34,131 nt of DNA from the NCBI GenBank assembly GCA_029779435.1, contig JAKPAM010000188.1, positions 1-34,131 of the forward strand, read 5' to 3'. Both the position numbers and the translations under genes were made by a program. Within the stretch, counting starts at the first letter, position 1. Each line of letters opens with the position of its first letter. The notes below the pieces were generated by a model, which was not told the origin of the DNA, searched no databases, and saw only the letters and a program-made list of their open reading frames with translations. The stretch comes from Pseudomonadota bacterium (GTDB lineage Bacteria; Pseudomonadota; Gammaproteobacteria; Burkholderiales; Burkholderiaceae_E). This document shows, piece by piece, positions 18,198-27,778 of this stretch.

Positions 18198-19250
18198 ATG
18201 CCCCGTCACGCCCCCCGCCTGCCCGCCTCCCCCGCCGCCTCCGACACCCCGGCGGCGACTCGCCCCCGTATCGATCGAGGCCGCCGCCAATGGACGCTAG
18301 GCACGCTGGCCGTCGCCGCAGCGGCGCTGCCGGCGATCCGCCCGGCATGGGCCCAGGCCGATGATTTCCCGAAACGCCCGATCACGCTGGTCCTGCCGTT
18401 TCCCCCGGGCAGCGCCAGCGACATTCCGGTGCGCGCGCTGTCGGTCGCCGCCGGCAAGAGGCTCGGCCAGTCGGTCGTCATCGAGAACAAGCCCGGCGTG
18501 GCCGGCACGCTGGGGCCGGTCGGCGTCGCCAAGAACGCCGCGCCCGACGGCTACACGGTCGCGATCGCACCGGCCAGCCTGTGGCGGCTGCCGCACCAGC
18601 AGAAAGTCAACTACGACCCGATCAAGGACTTCACGTACATCGCGGGCCTGGCCGCGTACACGTTCGCGATCGCCGTCAATGCCAACGCACCGTGGAAGAC
18701 CTTCGACGAGATGATCAAGTGGGCCAAGGCCAACCCGGGCAAGCTGTCGCTGGGCGGCACCGGCACGGGAGCGTCGGGCCACATCGCGGCGTTCAAGCTC
18801 GGCAAGCTGGCCGGCATCGACATCAACTACGTCCCGTTCAAGGGCGGCGCCGAGATCTCGGCCGCGATGCTCGGCGGCCATATCGACGGGCAGATCGACG
18901 CCGGCTGGACGCCGCTGGTCGAAACGGGCAAGGCGCGTCTGCTCGCGGTGCTCACCGACAAGCGGCTGACCAAGTACCCGAACGTGCCGACCGTCAAGGA
19001 AGCGGGCTACGACATCGTCGTCGATTCGCCGTGGGGACTGGTCGGACCGAAAGGCATGGATCCGAAGATCGTCGCGAAGCTGGAACAGGCATTCCTCGGC
19101 TCGCGCAACGATCCCGCTTACGTCAAGGCACTCGACACGTTCGACCTGCGCGACCTGAACATGGGCAGCGCGGCTTTCACGCGCGTCGCCGAGGAAACCT
19201 TCGCTGCCGAAAAGCGCAATCTCGAAGAACTGAACATCAAGCCCAACTGA
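18198..19250 (+). CDS. Bug/TctC-family periplasmic solute-binding protein
   Basis: A 350-residue extracytoplasmic binding protein of the tripartite tricarboxylate transporter type. The signal peptide RRQWTLGTLAVAAAALPAIRPAWA (29-52) ends in AWA, and its Arg pair resembles a Tat signal. The mature protein starts at about QADDFPKRPITLVLPFPPGSASD, the standard Bug N-terminus, and has ENKPGVAGTLG and the YVPFKGGAE segment. Family members bind carboxylates or related small molecules. No TctA or TctB membrane gene is nearby, as is common for the expanded Bug set of Burkholderiales. It lies 7 bases before an acyl-CoA dehydrogenase gene, so its ligand may be the acid precursor of that enzyme's substrate (inference). 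A GATAAT -10-like box lies at 18163-18168. Confidence 0.93.
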   Translation: MPRHAPRLPASPAASDTPAATRPRIDRGRRQWTLGTLAVAAAALPAIRPAWAQADDFPKRPITLVLPFPPGSASDIPVRALSVAAGKRLGQSVVIENKPGVAGTLGPVGVAKNAAPDGYTVAIAPASLWRLPHQQKVNYDPIKDFTYIAGLAAYTFAIAVNANAPWKTFDEMIKWAKANPGKLSLGGTGTGASGHIAAFKLGKLAGIDINYVPFKGGAEISAAMLGGHIDGQIDAGWTPLVETGKARLLAVLTDKRLTKYPNVPTVKEAGYDIVVDSPWGLVGPKGMDPKIVAKLEQAFLGSRNDPAYVKALDTFDLRDLNMGSAAFTRVAEETFAAEKRNLEELNIKPN

Positions 19251-19257
19251 GGTCCTA

Positions 19258-20430
19258 ATGAGTACATCCTCCCCCGTCTATGAACGCGAACACCAGCACC
19301 GCTGGATCCAGGGCGACCTGGCACTGTTCCGCGACTCGATCCGCCGGTTCGTCGAGAAGGAACTGGCGCCGAACGAAGAACGCTGGTGGAAGCAGCAGAA
19401 GGTCGACCGCGAGGTCTGGCTCAAGGCCGGCGAGATCGGCATGCTGTGCCCGAGCATCCCCGAGGAATACGGCGGCGGCGGCGGCACGTTCGCGCACGAC
19501 GCGATCATCGCGATCGAGCAGTCGCGGGCGATCGCCTCGTCGCTGGGCACCAACGTGCACAGCGGCATCGTGTCGCACTACATCCTGCGCTACGGCACCG
19601 AGGAGCAGAAGAAGAAATACCTGCCCGAGATGGCCACGGGCCGGATGGTCGCCGCGATCGCGATGTCCGAGCCGGGTGCCGGCTCGGACCTGAAGAGCAT
19701 CCGCACGCGCGCCGACAAGAAGGGCGACCGCTACGTGATCAACGGCGCGAAGACGTTCATCACCAACGGCTACTGGTGCGACCTGATCGTGCTCGTCGCC
19801 AAGACCGATCCGGATGCCGGCAGCAAGGGCGTGTCGCTGATCATGATCGAGACCCAGGACCTTCCGGGCTTCAAGCGGGGCCGCATCCTGGACAAGATCG
19901 GCCAGAAGGGCCAGGACACCGCCGAGCTGTTCTTCGACAACGTCGAAGTGCCGCAGTCGAACCTGCTCGGCGCCGAGGAAGGCAAGGGCTTCTACCAGTT
20001 GATGCAGCAGTTGCCGCAGGAGCGGCTGATCATCGGGCTGGGATCGGTCGCGGCGATGACGCGCGCGGTCGAGCTGACGATCGAGTACACGAAGCAGCGC
20101 AACGTGTTCGGCGCGCCGCTGGCCGACATGCAGAACACGCGCTTCAAGCTCGCCGAATGCCAGACGCTGTGCAAGGTCGCGGCGGTGTTCGTCGATGACT
20201 GCATGGAGAAGATCCTGGCCGGCGGCCTGGACACGACGACCGCGGCCATGGCCAAGTGGTGGACGTCGCAGACGGCGTTCCAGGTCATCGACGAGTGCTT
20301 GCAACTGCACGGCGGTTACGGCTACATGCTCGAATACCCGATCGCGCGGATGTTCGCGAACTCGCGCGTGGGCCGCATCTATGGCGGCTCCAACGAGGTG
20401 ATGAAGGAACTGATCGCCCGTTCGCTCTGA
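19258..20430 (+). CDS. Acyl-CoA dehydrogenase, LCAD-like
   Basis: A 390-residue FAD acyl-CoA dehydrogenase. The FAD/substrate loop is SEPGAGSDLKSI (137-148), and WCDLIVLVAKTD with the beta domain follows. The C-terminal block is LHGGYGYMLEYPIARMFANSRVGRIYGGSNEVMKELIARSL (350-390). At the site where MCAD has its catalytic Glu, this protein has Gly (IYGG). The helix-G segment LPQERLIIG instead supplies Glu255, as in long-chain acyl-CoA dehydrogenase. So it should be active, with an LCAD-type geometry that accepts longer or branched chains (family knowledge plus inference). The ATG is 7 bases after the Bug-protein stop, with GAGG as ribosome-binding site. A strong hairpin follows the stop. Confidence 0.94.
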   Translation: MSTSSPVYEREHQHRWIQGDLALFRDSIRRFVEKELAPNEERWWKQQKVDREVWLKAGEIGMLCPSIPEEYGGGGGTFAHDAIIAIEQSRAIASSLGTNVHSGIVSHYILRYGTEEQKKKYLPEMATGRMVAAIAMSEPGAGSDLKSIRTRADKKGDRYVINGAKTFITNGYWCDLIVLVAKTDPDAGSKGVSLIMIETQDLPGFKRGRILDKIGQKGQDTAELFFDNVEVPQSNLLGAEEGKGFYQLMQQLPQERLIIGLGSVAAMTRAVELTIEYTKQRNVFGAPLADMQNTRFKLAECQTLCKVAAVFVDDCMEKILAGGLDTTTAAMAKWWTSQTAFQVIDECLQLHGGYGYMLEYPIARMFANSRVGRIYGGSNEVMKELIARSL

Positions 20431-20431
20431 G

Positions 20432-20470
20432 CGCCGCCGGCGCCTCGGACGGACGACCCCGCCGGCGGCG
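20432..20470 (+). terminator. GC-rich hairpin after the acyl-CoA dehydrogenase
   Basis: An 11-bp perfect stem (CGCCGCCGGCG at 20432-20442 with CGCCGGCGGCG at 20460-20470) and a 17-base loop begin two bases after the stop codon. There is no T run, so it is either a weak terminator or a 3'-end stabiliser separating the dehydrogenase message from the aldolase gene. Confidence 0.4.
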
Positions 20471-20551
20471 GCGATGCCGACCGGCGACCCCGCTGCCCGA
20501 TGGCCCAGCGTCACCGCAGGCAGGCTCATCAAGTACATGGAGACAACACTT

Positions 20552-21373
20552 ATGAACGCCCCCGAGAACGTCGCCGCGAACGCGGCCGCCGCGCAGGCCG
20601 CGGCGATGAACCTGCCTCAACCCCCGGTGTTCGCCACCGTCCAGGAAGAACGGCTGCACCGCAAGCAGCGGCTGGCCGCCGCCTTCCGCCTGTTCTCCAA
20701 GTTCGGGTTCGACGAAGGCGTGGCCGGCCACGTCACCGCCCGCGACCCGGAATTTCCGGACACGTTCTGGGTCAACCCGTTCGGCGTGCATTTCAGCCAG
20801 ATCAAGGTGTCGAACCTGATCCGTTGCGACCACCACGGCGACGTCGTCGAAGGCAACCACCCGGTCAACCGCGCGGCGTTCGCGATCCATTCGAACGTGC
20901 ACCAGGCGCGCCCGGATGCCCACGCGGCCGCGCACACGCATTCGACGTACGGCCGCGCGTGGTCGGTGCTGGGCCGCAAGCTCGACCCGCTGACGCAGGA
21001 CGCCTGCGCGTTCTACGAGGACCACGCCGTCTATGACGACTTCGGCGGCGTCGTCGTCGAGCTGGACGAAGGCGCCCGCGTCGCGAAGGCGCTGGGCCGC
21101 AACAAGGCCGCCATCCTGCAGAACCATGGCCTGCTGACCGTCGGCCAGACCGTCGACGAGGCGGCCTGGTGGTTCATCACGATGGAACGCACCTGTCAGG
21201 TGCAGTTGCTGGCCGAAGCCGCCAGCGCGGGCCGCGGCGAGCCCCTGAAGCTGATCCGCGACGAATCGGCGCGGCAGGCGTTCGGCATCGTGGGCTCCCC
21301 GTTCTCCGGCTGGTTCCAGTTCCAGCCGCTGTACGCGCGGATCCTGAAGGAACAGCCCGATTTCCTGGATTGA
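20552..21373 (+). CDS. Class II aldolase/adducin-fold protein
   Basis: A 273-residue protein of the class II aldolase/adducin N-terminal domain family. Likely divalent-metal ligands are His128 and His130 (AHTHSTYG) and His192 (LQNHGLLTVG). The substrate-side region is EGVAGHVTARDPEFPDTFWVNPFG (55-78). True sugar-phosphate aldolases, epimerases and decarboxylases share this fold. This branch, with an N-terminal Ala-rich extension, is common in catabolic clusters but mostly uncharacterised. ATG 20552 is chosen because GGAGA lies about 8 bases upstream; longer in-frame starts at 20474 and 20537 exist. It follows the acyl-CoA dehydrogenase by 121 bases and precedes the FMN oxidoreductase by 43. 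Confidence 0.9.
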   Translation: MNAPENVAANAAAAQAAAMNLPQPPVFATVQEERLHRKQRLAAAFRLFSKFGFDEGVAGHVTARDPEFPDTFWVNPFGVHFSQIKVSNLIRCDHHGDVVEGNHPVNRAAFAIHSNVHQARPDAHAAAHTHSTYGRAWSVLGRKLDPLTQDACAFYEDHAVYDDFGGVVVELDEGARVAKALGRNKAAILQNHGLLTVGQTVDEAAWWFITMERTCQVQLLAEAASAGRGEPLKLIRDESARQAFGIVGSPFSGWFQFQPLYARILKEQPDFLD

Positions 21374-21416
21374 TCCGGGCTCGACGCCCTCCACCATCCC
21401 GCGAGGAGAACGTGCG

Positions 21417-22376
21417 GTGACGAATTTCGAACGAGACATCCGACCCCGGCTGAAGCTGCCGTTGATCGCGGCACCGATGTTCCGCGTCTCGGGTCCCGAA
21501 CTGGTGATCGCCGCCTGCCGCAACGGCGTCATCGGCGCGTTTCCATCGGCCAACTGCCGGACCACCGAGCAGTTCGACGCATGGATGACCGAGATCAACG
21601 CCGCGCTGACGCCGGCGGACGCGCCGGTGTGCCCGAACCTGATCATCCGCCGCGAAGCGCTGATGGACGACCTTGCCTGCGTGATCCGCCACCGCGTGCA
21701 AATGGTCATCACCAGCGTCGGCTCGCCCGAGCCGGTCATCGCGCCGCTGCATGACGCGGGCTGCCTGGTGTTCGCCGACGTCGCCTCGGTGCGCCACGCC
21801 GAGAAGGCGATCGCGGCCGGCGTCGACGGCCTGATCCTGTTGACCGCGGGCGCCGGCGGCCAGACCGGCTGGGCCAACGGACTGTCGTTCGTGCGGGCCG
21901 TGCGCGATATCTTCGACGGGCCGATCGTCATGGCCGGCGGCGTCGGCGACGGGCATGCGCTATGGGCCGCGCAGGTACTGGGCTGCGACCTCGCGTACAT
22001 GGGTACCAAGTTCATCGCCACCCACGAGAGCATGGCCGCCGACGGCTACAAGCGGATGCTGGTCGACAGCCGGCTCGACGACGTCCTGCTGTCCAAGGCG
22101 TTCACCGGCCTGGAAACCAACACGCTGACGCCGTCGATCATCGCCGCCGGGCTCGATCCGAAGAACCTGCCGACCGACATGAGCGCCGAACGCGCGGCGG
22201 CGCTGTACGGCAGCGGCGGCAGCACCGGCGTCAAGCGCTGGGCCGATATCTGGAGTGCCGGGCATTCGGTGTCGGGCGTCAAGGCCGTGACCTCCACCGA
22301 AGCGTTGATCGCGCAGACCCGGCGCGAGTACGACGCGGCGCGTGAGAGAACGGCCCGGCTGATGGACGCTTACTGA
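21417..22376 (+). CDS. Nitronate monooxygenase / 2-nitropropane dioxygenase-like FMN oxidoreductase
   Basis: A 319-residue TIM-barrel flavoprotein. It has the family N-terminus PLIAAPMFRVSGPELVIAACRNGVIGAFPS, the FMN loop AGAGGQTG (144-151), AGGVGDG (173-179) and the phosphate-binding segment MGTKFIATHES (195-205). Classical nitronate monooxygenases have a catalytic His in a GGH motif at the first loop. Here it reads GGQ, so the enzyme may instead be one of the NAD(P)H-linked or enoyl-reductase-like relatives. The start is GTG 21417 with GAGGAG about 10 bases upstream; no in-frame ATG gives the conserved N-terminus. It ends a run of genes all on the plus strand from the Bug protein onward. 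Confidence 0.88.
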   Translation: MTNFERDIRPRLKLPLIAAPMFRVSGPELVIAACRNGVIGAFPSANCRTTEQFDAWMTEINAALTPADAPVCPNLIIRREALMDDLACVIRHRVQMVITSVGSPEPVIAPLHDAGCLVFADVASVRHAEKAIAAGVDGLILLTAGAGGQTGWANGLSFVRAVRDIFDGPIVMAGGVGDGHALWAAQVLGCDLAYMGTKFIATHESMAADGYKRMLVDSRLDDVLLSKAFTGLETNTLTPSIIAAGLDPKNLPTDMSAERAAALYGSGGSTGVKRWADIWSAGHSVSGVKAVTSTEALIAQTRREYDAARERTARLMDAY

Positions 22377-22498
22377 CGAACCGCGCCGGCGGCGGGAGGA
22401 TCCTCTCTCGATCCCGGATCGGCGAACGCCGCGCCCGGATCGACCGGCATCCGGCCTACCGGGGGGCGCCGGGATCGGGCTAGTGTGCCGGTGTTATG

Positions 22499-22522
22499 AT
22501 ATTGATAATTCATTATCAATAT
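22499..22522 (+). promoter_or_regulatory. Fur box overlapping the promoter of the TonB-dependent receptor
   Basis: Two perfect 11-base arms, ATATTGATAAT and ATTATCAATAT, are separated by TC, making a 24-base palindrome in otherwise GC-rich DNA. It contains the GATAAT...ATTATC core of Fur boxes. A -10-like TATGAT at 22495-22500 overlaps its left edge, so bound Fur would block transcription when iron is plentiful. The receptor's GTG start is 10 bases downstream. Confidence 0.85.
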
Positions 22523-22532
22523 AGATGCAGAC

Positions 22533-24581
22533 GTGCCTAAACGATCCGCCCTCGCCATCACGATTGCCGCCGCGGTGGTGCCCGGCCCTGGCGACGCCCA
22601 GGAAGCAGGCCGGGAACTGGCCCCGATCACCGTCACCGACAAGAAAGTCGCCGGCCCGGCCGACATCGGCTTCGAAGCCGGTACCCTTCCCACGCCGACG
22701 ACGCTGATCGAGCGAGAGGAGATCGAGCGGACGAACCAGGAGCGCGACGCCGGCACGCTGCTGCGCAGGGTGCCGGGGATCATGGTCCACACTATCGGCC
22801 AGGGTGACACCGGGAACGCGGTCAAGATGCGCGGCTTCCTCAGCGCCACGCATGGCGCCGACGCCGCCGTCTACATCGACGGGATGCCGCAGAACCTGCC
22901 GTCCTCGATGATCAACCACGGCATGAACGACATGTCGTGGCTGACGCCGGACATGGTGGAGCGCATCGCGGTCGTCAAGGGGCCGTTCTCCGCGCTGTAC
23001 GGCGACCAGAACCGCTCCGGCGCGGTCGACATCGTGACTCGCACGAAGGCGCGCAGCAATGTCGCGGTCACCGTCGGCAGCCATGGCACGCGACGGGGCA
23101 GCGTCGTCCTCTCGGGCGATGCGGGGCCGATCGAATCGCTGTTCATCGCCGACGTGTTCCGGACCGACGGCTACCGGGACAACAACGACGGCGACCGTTC
23201 CACGCTGTTCTGGAAGGGCACGCTGCGCCAGGGCGGCTCGGTCTGGTCGCTGCGCGCCGTCCATCACGAAGCCGACTGGAACGCGCCGGGCTTCCTGAGC
23301 CTGGACAGCCTGCGGGCGGGCACCGTCAAGCCTACCGACCGGGATCCGACGTCCGCCCGGGCATGGGGCGACGCCGGGCGCACCAGCCTGGTCCTCACCT
23401 ATGGCCAGGCGCAGACCGATGCGGGGCTCAGCGGCACGATGTACTTCGAGAAGTACCGGCGCAACCGTGCGCTGGGCGCCAATGCGACGGACCTGAACGT
23501 CCTCCATGACAACCGGAACATCTACGGCGGCCGCGCGCTGTACAACCTGCTGCTCGGCCCCCGGGGCGGCATCACGGTGGGCGGCGAGATCCGCGCGGAC
23601 CGCGGCGATGCGATCAACCGGCGCTACGCGTCGGGCATCCCCAGCGATCTGTACAGCGCGAACCAGGACCTGGACCTGCTGACCTACGGCCTGTTCGCGC
23701 AGGGCCAGTACAAGCCGCTCGACAGCCTGAAGCTGGTCGCGGGCGCCCGGGTCGATCGGTTCGACTACGACATCCGGAATCGCAAGCTACCCGCCGCGTC
23801 GGTTCGCTACGATCGGTCGGTGTTCACGCCGCGGGCCGGCATCGTATGGACGCCCGTCGGGAACGTCGATCTGTTCGCGAACGTCGGCCAGGGATTCCGG
23901 TCGCCGAGCCAGGCCGAACTGAGCCCGAGCGGCGCGTTGGGCCCGCTGGGCGCTGCCGGAGGCGCCGGCAATCCGAACGTCGCACCGCCGAAGCTGCGGT
24001 CGGTGGACATCGGGTTCAACGCCTTCGTCACCCCGCGCTGGCAGATCGGCGCCGCTTACTACCACACGAAGAACTCGGGCGAGATCGCCCAGGTCGCGCC
24101 AGGCATCTTCGATAACGTCGGGAATACGACGCGGGACGGCTGGGAAGCCTCGTCGACCTTCCACGCGACTGATTCGCTGCGCGTATACGGCAGCTACGGG
24201 CGGCTGATCCGCTCCCGCATCGACAGCGCGGCGCCGGGCGCCGCCGACCGGCTTTCTCTGCCCGAGCACATGGTCAAGGCCGGCGTCGGCTGGACCACGC
24301 CGTTCACGGGCGGGCGCCTGTTGCTGAATGGAGACTTTTCGTGGGTGTCTCCGACGCCGTACTTCAGCGGCACGCCGGCCCGCATCGGCTACGCCAGGCC
24401 GTACTCGCGATACGACCTGCGCGCGACGTACGAGACCGGCCCGTGGCAATGGACAGCCTTCGCGACCTTTCAACCGATCCGCTACGGCAGCGAAGTGGTC
24501 GTCGCAGCGGCCGGCGGCGGCGCCTCCATCGATCCGCGCCCGCGCAGCGAGGTCGGCATCACGGGCCGTTACTTCTTCTAG
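22533..24581 (+). CDS. TonB-dependent outer-membrane receptor, iron-regulated
   Basis: A 682-residue outer-membrane receptor. The signal peptide is [24 protein letters not shown] TonB-box-like ITVTDKK lies near residue 32. The plug domain (about 45-170) contains [30 protein letters not shown] and [16 protein letters not shown]. The remainder is a 22-strand barrel with [25 protein letters not shown] and the typical [14 protein letters not shown]. It ends in GITGRYFF, an aromatic C-terminus for barrel assembly. The start is GTG 22533, because the signal peptide begins there. The adjacent Fur box implies induction on iron starvation and uptake of a ferric siderophore or similar chelate; ligand unknown. 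No siderophore synthesis or ABC-transporter genes are nearby. Confidence 0.93.
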   Translation: MPKRSALAITIAAAVVPGPGDAQEAGRELAPITVTDKKVAGPADIGFEAGTLPTPTTLIEREEIERTNQERDAGTLLRRVPGIMVHTIGQGDTGNAVKMRGFLSATHGADAAVYIDGMPQNLPSSMINHGMNDMSWLTPDMVERIAVVKGPFSALYGDQNRSGAVDIVTRTKARSNVAVTVGSHGTRRGSVVLSGDAGPIESLFIADVFRTDGYRDNNDGDRSTLFWKGTLRQGGSVWSLRAVHHEADWNAPGFLSLDSLRAGTVKPTDRDPTSARAWGDAGRTSLVLTYGQAQTDAGLSGTMYFEKYRRNRALGANATDLNVLHDNRNIYGGRALYNLLLGPRGGITVGGEIRADRGDAINRRYASGIPSDLYSANQDLDLLTYGLFAQGQYKPLDSLKLVAGARVDRFDYDIRNRKLPAASVRYDRSVFTPRAGIVWTPVGNVDLFANVGQGFRSPSQAELSPSGALGPLGAAGGAGNPNVAPPKLRSVDIGFNAFVTPRWQIGAAYYHTKNSGEIAQVAPGIFDNVGNTTRDGWEASSTFHATDSLRVYGSYGRLIRSRIDSAAPGAADRLSLPEHMVKAGVGWTTPFTGGRLLLNGDFSWVSPTPYFSGTPARIGYARPYSRYDLRATYETGPWQWTAFATFQPIRYGSEVVVAAAGGGASIDPRPRSEVGITGRYFF

Positions 24582-24629
24582 GCGCCCGCGCGGCGCAAGC
24601 CGGCGATGCTTCCGCCGCGCAGGTTCCCG

Positions 24630-24655
24630 GCGGCGCCGCTCATCGTCGGCGCCGC
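24630..24655. terminator. Strong GC hairpin downstream of the TonB-dependent receptor
   Basis: A 9-bp stem (GCGGCGCCG with CGGCGCCGC) and an 8-base loop lie 49 bases after the receptor stop, in the 178-base gap before the chemoreceptor. It lacks a T run. It may separate the two messages. Confidence 0.35.
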
Positions 24656-24759
24656 GGAAATGGCTGGCTTATATCCACCTTCCTGGCCGATCAATCCCCG
24701 GAGCAAATGTCACTATTTGCAAACCCCAAGCCTCCATCGGCCATTCCGGCTCGCCGATC

Positions 24760-27654
24760 ATGCGCACACCTACCGTTTCCCCCCGATCGCTGACCATCAC
24801 CGCGAAGGTGATGATCCTGATTGCCATCCCGATCCTCGGCACGATCCTCGCCTCGTTGATCGGCATCGCGCGCTTGGGAGAAGTCGCCCAGGACGTCGAC
24901 ACGCTGACCCACCAACAGGTGGAGACCGAACGCACGGTCATGGCGTGGCGGACGATGACGATGGCGAGCCTGGAACGCACGATCGTGCTGGTCAACAGCA
25001 ACGACGCAGCGCTGGTCGCGACGATGAACGAGCGCAACCAGGCGGCGCTGGAGCAGGCCAAGGAAGTGCTCAAGCGCGTCGAGGCGTTCGCGCGCCAGGA
25101 TCCCCGGTTCAAACGGCTCTATGACGAAGTGATGGCCAAGCGCCAGTTCTACTTCGACACGATGAACGACATCGTTCGCAACAAGGGCCGCTGGGACGCC
25201 GCGGCCTTGAGCGAAGCCAGCACGACGCGGCTGCTGCCGGCGATCGAAGCCTATTCGAGCGCCCAGCAGGGTTTCATCGACCTGCTGAAGCAGGACATCC
25301 AGGCCGCCGTCGACGCGTCGGCCTCGTCGTTCGTCAACGGCCGCAACCTGATGATCGCGATCGGCGTAGCCTCGACGCTGCTGTCGCTCGCGCTGGGCTG
25401 GTGGTTCAGCCGCGCCGTCACGCGTCCGATCCGGCATGCGGTCGATGTGGCGCGGGCCGTGGCCGAAGGTCGCATCGACGTGCCGATCCAGCACACGCAG
25501 CACGACGAGATCGGGCAACTGCTGGACGCGATGGACCGCATGGGCGGCGCGATCCGCCACTTCACGGCCGAGCAGCAGGCGATGGCCGACTCGCACCTGG
25601 CGGGCCGCATCGACCATCGGATGCCGCTCGACGAGCTGTCGGGCGCTTACCGCCGGATGGGCGAATCGCTGAACGGGCTGGCGCAGACCCACGTCGACGT
25701 GAGCCGGCAGACGATCGAGACGATCAAGGCGTATGCGGCCGGAGACTACTCGGCGCGGATGCCTCGCCTGCCGGGCGAACTGGCCCGGACCAGCGACGCG
25801 ATGGACGCGGTACGCGACACGATGCAGAAGGCCGGCGCCGCCGCGGCCGAGGCGCTACGCACCAAGCGCGCGCTCGACGTGGCCGCCACGCCCCTGCTGA
25901 TGGCCGACGAGCAGCACCGCGTCACCTACGTGAACCCCTCGGCCGCCCAGATGTTCGAGAAGCTCGCCCGCGAAGGCGTGATCGCAACGGCATCGACGGC
26001 GACGCTGGTGGGTGCGTCGCTGCCCGCACTGGTTCCGCAACTGGACACCTCGCACCTGGGCGCCGCGCAGCAGCTCGACCTGGAGCTCGGCGCGCATCAC
26101 TTCGTGCTGTCGATCAACCCGGTCGTCGATGCGCGAGGGCTGCGCGGCGGCGCCGTCGTCGAATGGCGCGACCGTTCGGCGGAGCTGGACGAACTCGCGC
26201 AGCAGAAGGCGCGGCTCGAACAGGAACGCACGCAGGCGGCCCACAACGCCCGGATCCGCAGCGCACTGGATACCTGCTCGACCAACGTGATGATCGCGGA
26301 CGTGACCGGCCACATCGTCTACATGAACGAAACCGTGATCGCGATGCTGCGCTCGGCCGAGGCCGACCTGCGCAAGGTCATGCCGCACTTCTCGGTCGAC
26401 AGCCTGATCGGCCGCAGCGTCGACGACTTCCATAAGGACCCGGCGATCCAGCGCAATCTGCTGAAGAACCTTCGCGGCAAGCATTGCGCGCAGATCCGCG
26501 TCGGCGAGCGCGCGTTCCAGTTGACCGCCAGCCCGGTGATCACCCGCGAAGGCCAGCGAGAAGGCACGGTCGTCGAATGGCTCGACCGCACCGCGGAACT
26601 CCACGCCGAACAGCAGACGGCCGAACTGGTCGAGGCGGCGATCGGCGGCGACTTCTCGCACCGCCTCGACATGCAGCTCGACCATGCGTTCTTCACGCAG
26701 CTCGGCCAGGGCCTGAACACGATCATGCAGACGATCGAATCGGCGCTGAACGATGTATCGAGAGTGCTGGGGGCCGTCGCCAAGGGCGACCTGACCGATC
26801 GGATCACCACCGAGTACGCGGGCACCCTCGGGCAACTGAAGGGATACGTGAACACGACGGTCGATCAGTTGACGCAGATCGTCAACGAGATCAAGGATTC
26901 GGCCGGCTCGATCCATACCGCCGCGCGCGAGATCGCGCAGGGCAACTCGGACCTGTCCAGCCGCACCGAGGAGCAGGCGGCCAGCCTCGAACAGACCGCC
27001 GCATCGATGGAGGAGCTGACCAGCACAGTGCGGCAGAACGCCGACAACGCACGCCAGGCCAACCAACTGGCCAGCGGCGCATCGGACGTCGCGCAGCGCG
27101 GCGGCGGCGTCGTCGAAGAAGTGGTGCGGACGATGACCGACATCGCCGAATCGTCGAACCGCGTCGTGGACATCATCGCCGTCATCGACGGCATCGCGTT
27201 CCAGACCAACATCCTGGCGCTGAACGCGGCCGTCGAGGCGGCGCGCGCGGGCGAGCAGGGTCGCGGCTTCGCGGTCGTGGCATCGGAGGTGCGCACCCTC
27301 GCGCAGCGCTCGTCCGAAGCGGCCCGCGAGATCAAGGAGCTGATCGAGGACTCGGTCGGCAAGGTACAGAACGGCACGCAACTGGTCGACCAGGCCGGCA
27401 ACACGATGCGCGAGATCGTCTCCGCGATCAAGCGCGTGACGGACATCATGGGCGAGATCACGATCGCCTCGCAGGAGCAGAGCTCGGGCATCGAGCAGGT
27501 GAACCAGGCGATCACGTCGATGGACGAGACGACGCAGCAGAACGCCGCGCTCGTCGAACAGGCGGCCGCGGCCGCCGACAGCATGGCGCAGCAATCGAAC
27601 AACCTGGTGCAGACGGTACAGGTGTTCCGCGCGCACGGCGCCGACCGCGGCTGA
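24760..27654 (+). CDS. Methyl-accepting chemotaxis protein with poly-HAMP and tandem PAS domains (Aer2-like)
   Basis: A 964-residue chemoreceptor. Domain order: TM1 (15-37), periplasmic helical sensor (40-192), TM2 (196-217), HAMP (217-268) and two HAMP-like repeats (to about 368). Then come PAS1 (370-480), PAS2 (498-612), two more HAMP-like units (620-720) and the signalling coiled coil. The hairpin [21 protein letters not shown] begins near 811. In PAS2, His558 (DFHKDP) and Trp607 (VEWLDRT) are 49 residues apart, as are the heme-ligand His and the Trp of Pseudomonas Aer2. PAS1 keeps the Trp (469) but lacks the His. It should signal to CheA/CheW, perhaps in response to oxygen (inference). 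There is no CheR-tether pentapeptide. ATG 24760 places TM1 correctly; the frame is open further upstream, inside the receptor gene. Confidence 0.9.
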   Translation: MRTPTVSPRSLTITAKVMILIAIPILGTILASLIGIARLGEVAQDVDTLTHQQVETERTVMAWRTMTMASLERTIVLVNSNDAALVATMNERNQAALEQAKEVLKRVEAFARQDPRFKRLYDEVMAKRQFYFDTMNDIVRNKGRWDAAALSEASTTRLLPAIEAYSSAQQGFIDLLKQDIQAAVDASASSFVNGRNLMIAIGVASTLLSLALGWWFSRAVTRPIRHAVDVARAVAEGRIDVPIQHTQHDEIGQLLDAMDRMGGAIRHFTAEQQAMADSHLAGRIDHRMPLDELSGAYRRMGESLNGLAQTHVDVSRQTIETIKAYAAGDYSARMPRLPGELARTSDAMDAVRDTMQKAGAAAAEALRTKRALDVAATPLLMADEQHRVTYVNPSAAQMFEKLAREGVIATASTATLVGASLPALVPQLDTSHLGAAQQLDLELGAHHFVLSINPVVDARGLRGGAVVEWRDRSAELDELAQQKARLEQERTQAAHNARIRSALDTCSTNVMIADVTGHIVYMNETVIAMLRSAEADLRKVMPHFSVDSLIGRSVDDFHKDPAIQRNLLKNLRGKHCAQIRVGERAFQLTASPVITREGQREGTVVEWLDRTAELHAEQQTAELVEAAIGGDFSHRLDMQLDHAFFTQLGQGLNTIMQTIESALNDVSRVLGAVAKGDLTDRITTEYAGTLGQLKGYVNTTVDQLTQIVNEIKDSAGSIHTAAREIAQGNSDLSSRTEEQAASLEQTAASMEELTSTVRQNADNARQANQLASGASDVAQRGGGVVEEVVRTMTDIAESSNRVVDIIAVIDGIAFQTNILALNAAVEAARAGEQGRGFAVVASEVRTLAQRSSEAAREIKELIEDSVGKVQNGTQLVDQAGNTMREIVSAIKRVTDIMGEITIASQEQSSGIEQVNQAITSMDETTQQNAALVEQAAAAADSMAQQSNNLVQTVQVFRAHGADRG

Positions 27655-27662
27655 GAGGGCCT

Positions 27663-27690
27663 CGGCCGGCGCGTGGGTCACGGCCGGCCG
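27663..27690 (+). terminator. Long hairpin immediately after the chemoreceptor gene
   Basis: CGGCCGGC, one bulged G, CGTG, loop GGT, then CACG and GCCGGCCG: 12 base pairs starting 9 bases after the stop. It is the strongest hairpin I found in a gap. No T run follows, so it is a GC-rich terminator candidate or a 3'-end stabiliser. Confidence 0.5.
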
Positions 27691-27778
27691 CGTGAGCCCC
27701 GAGGACGGTGGCTTCGATTGATGATTCATGGCGTCGCGACCCATACTCGCCGCCACGGCGACGAAGATGGAGACGACG

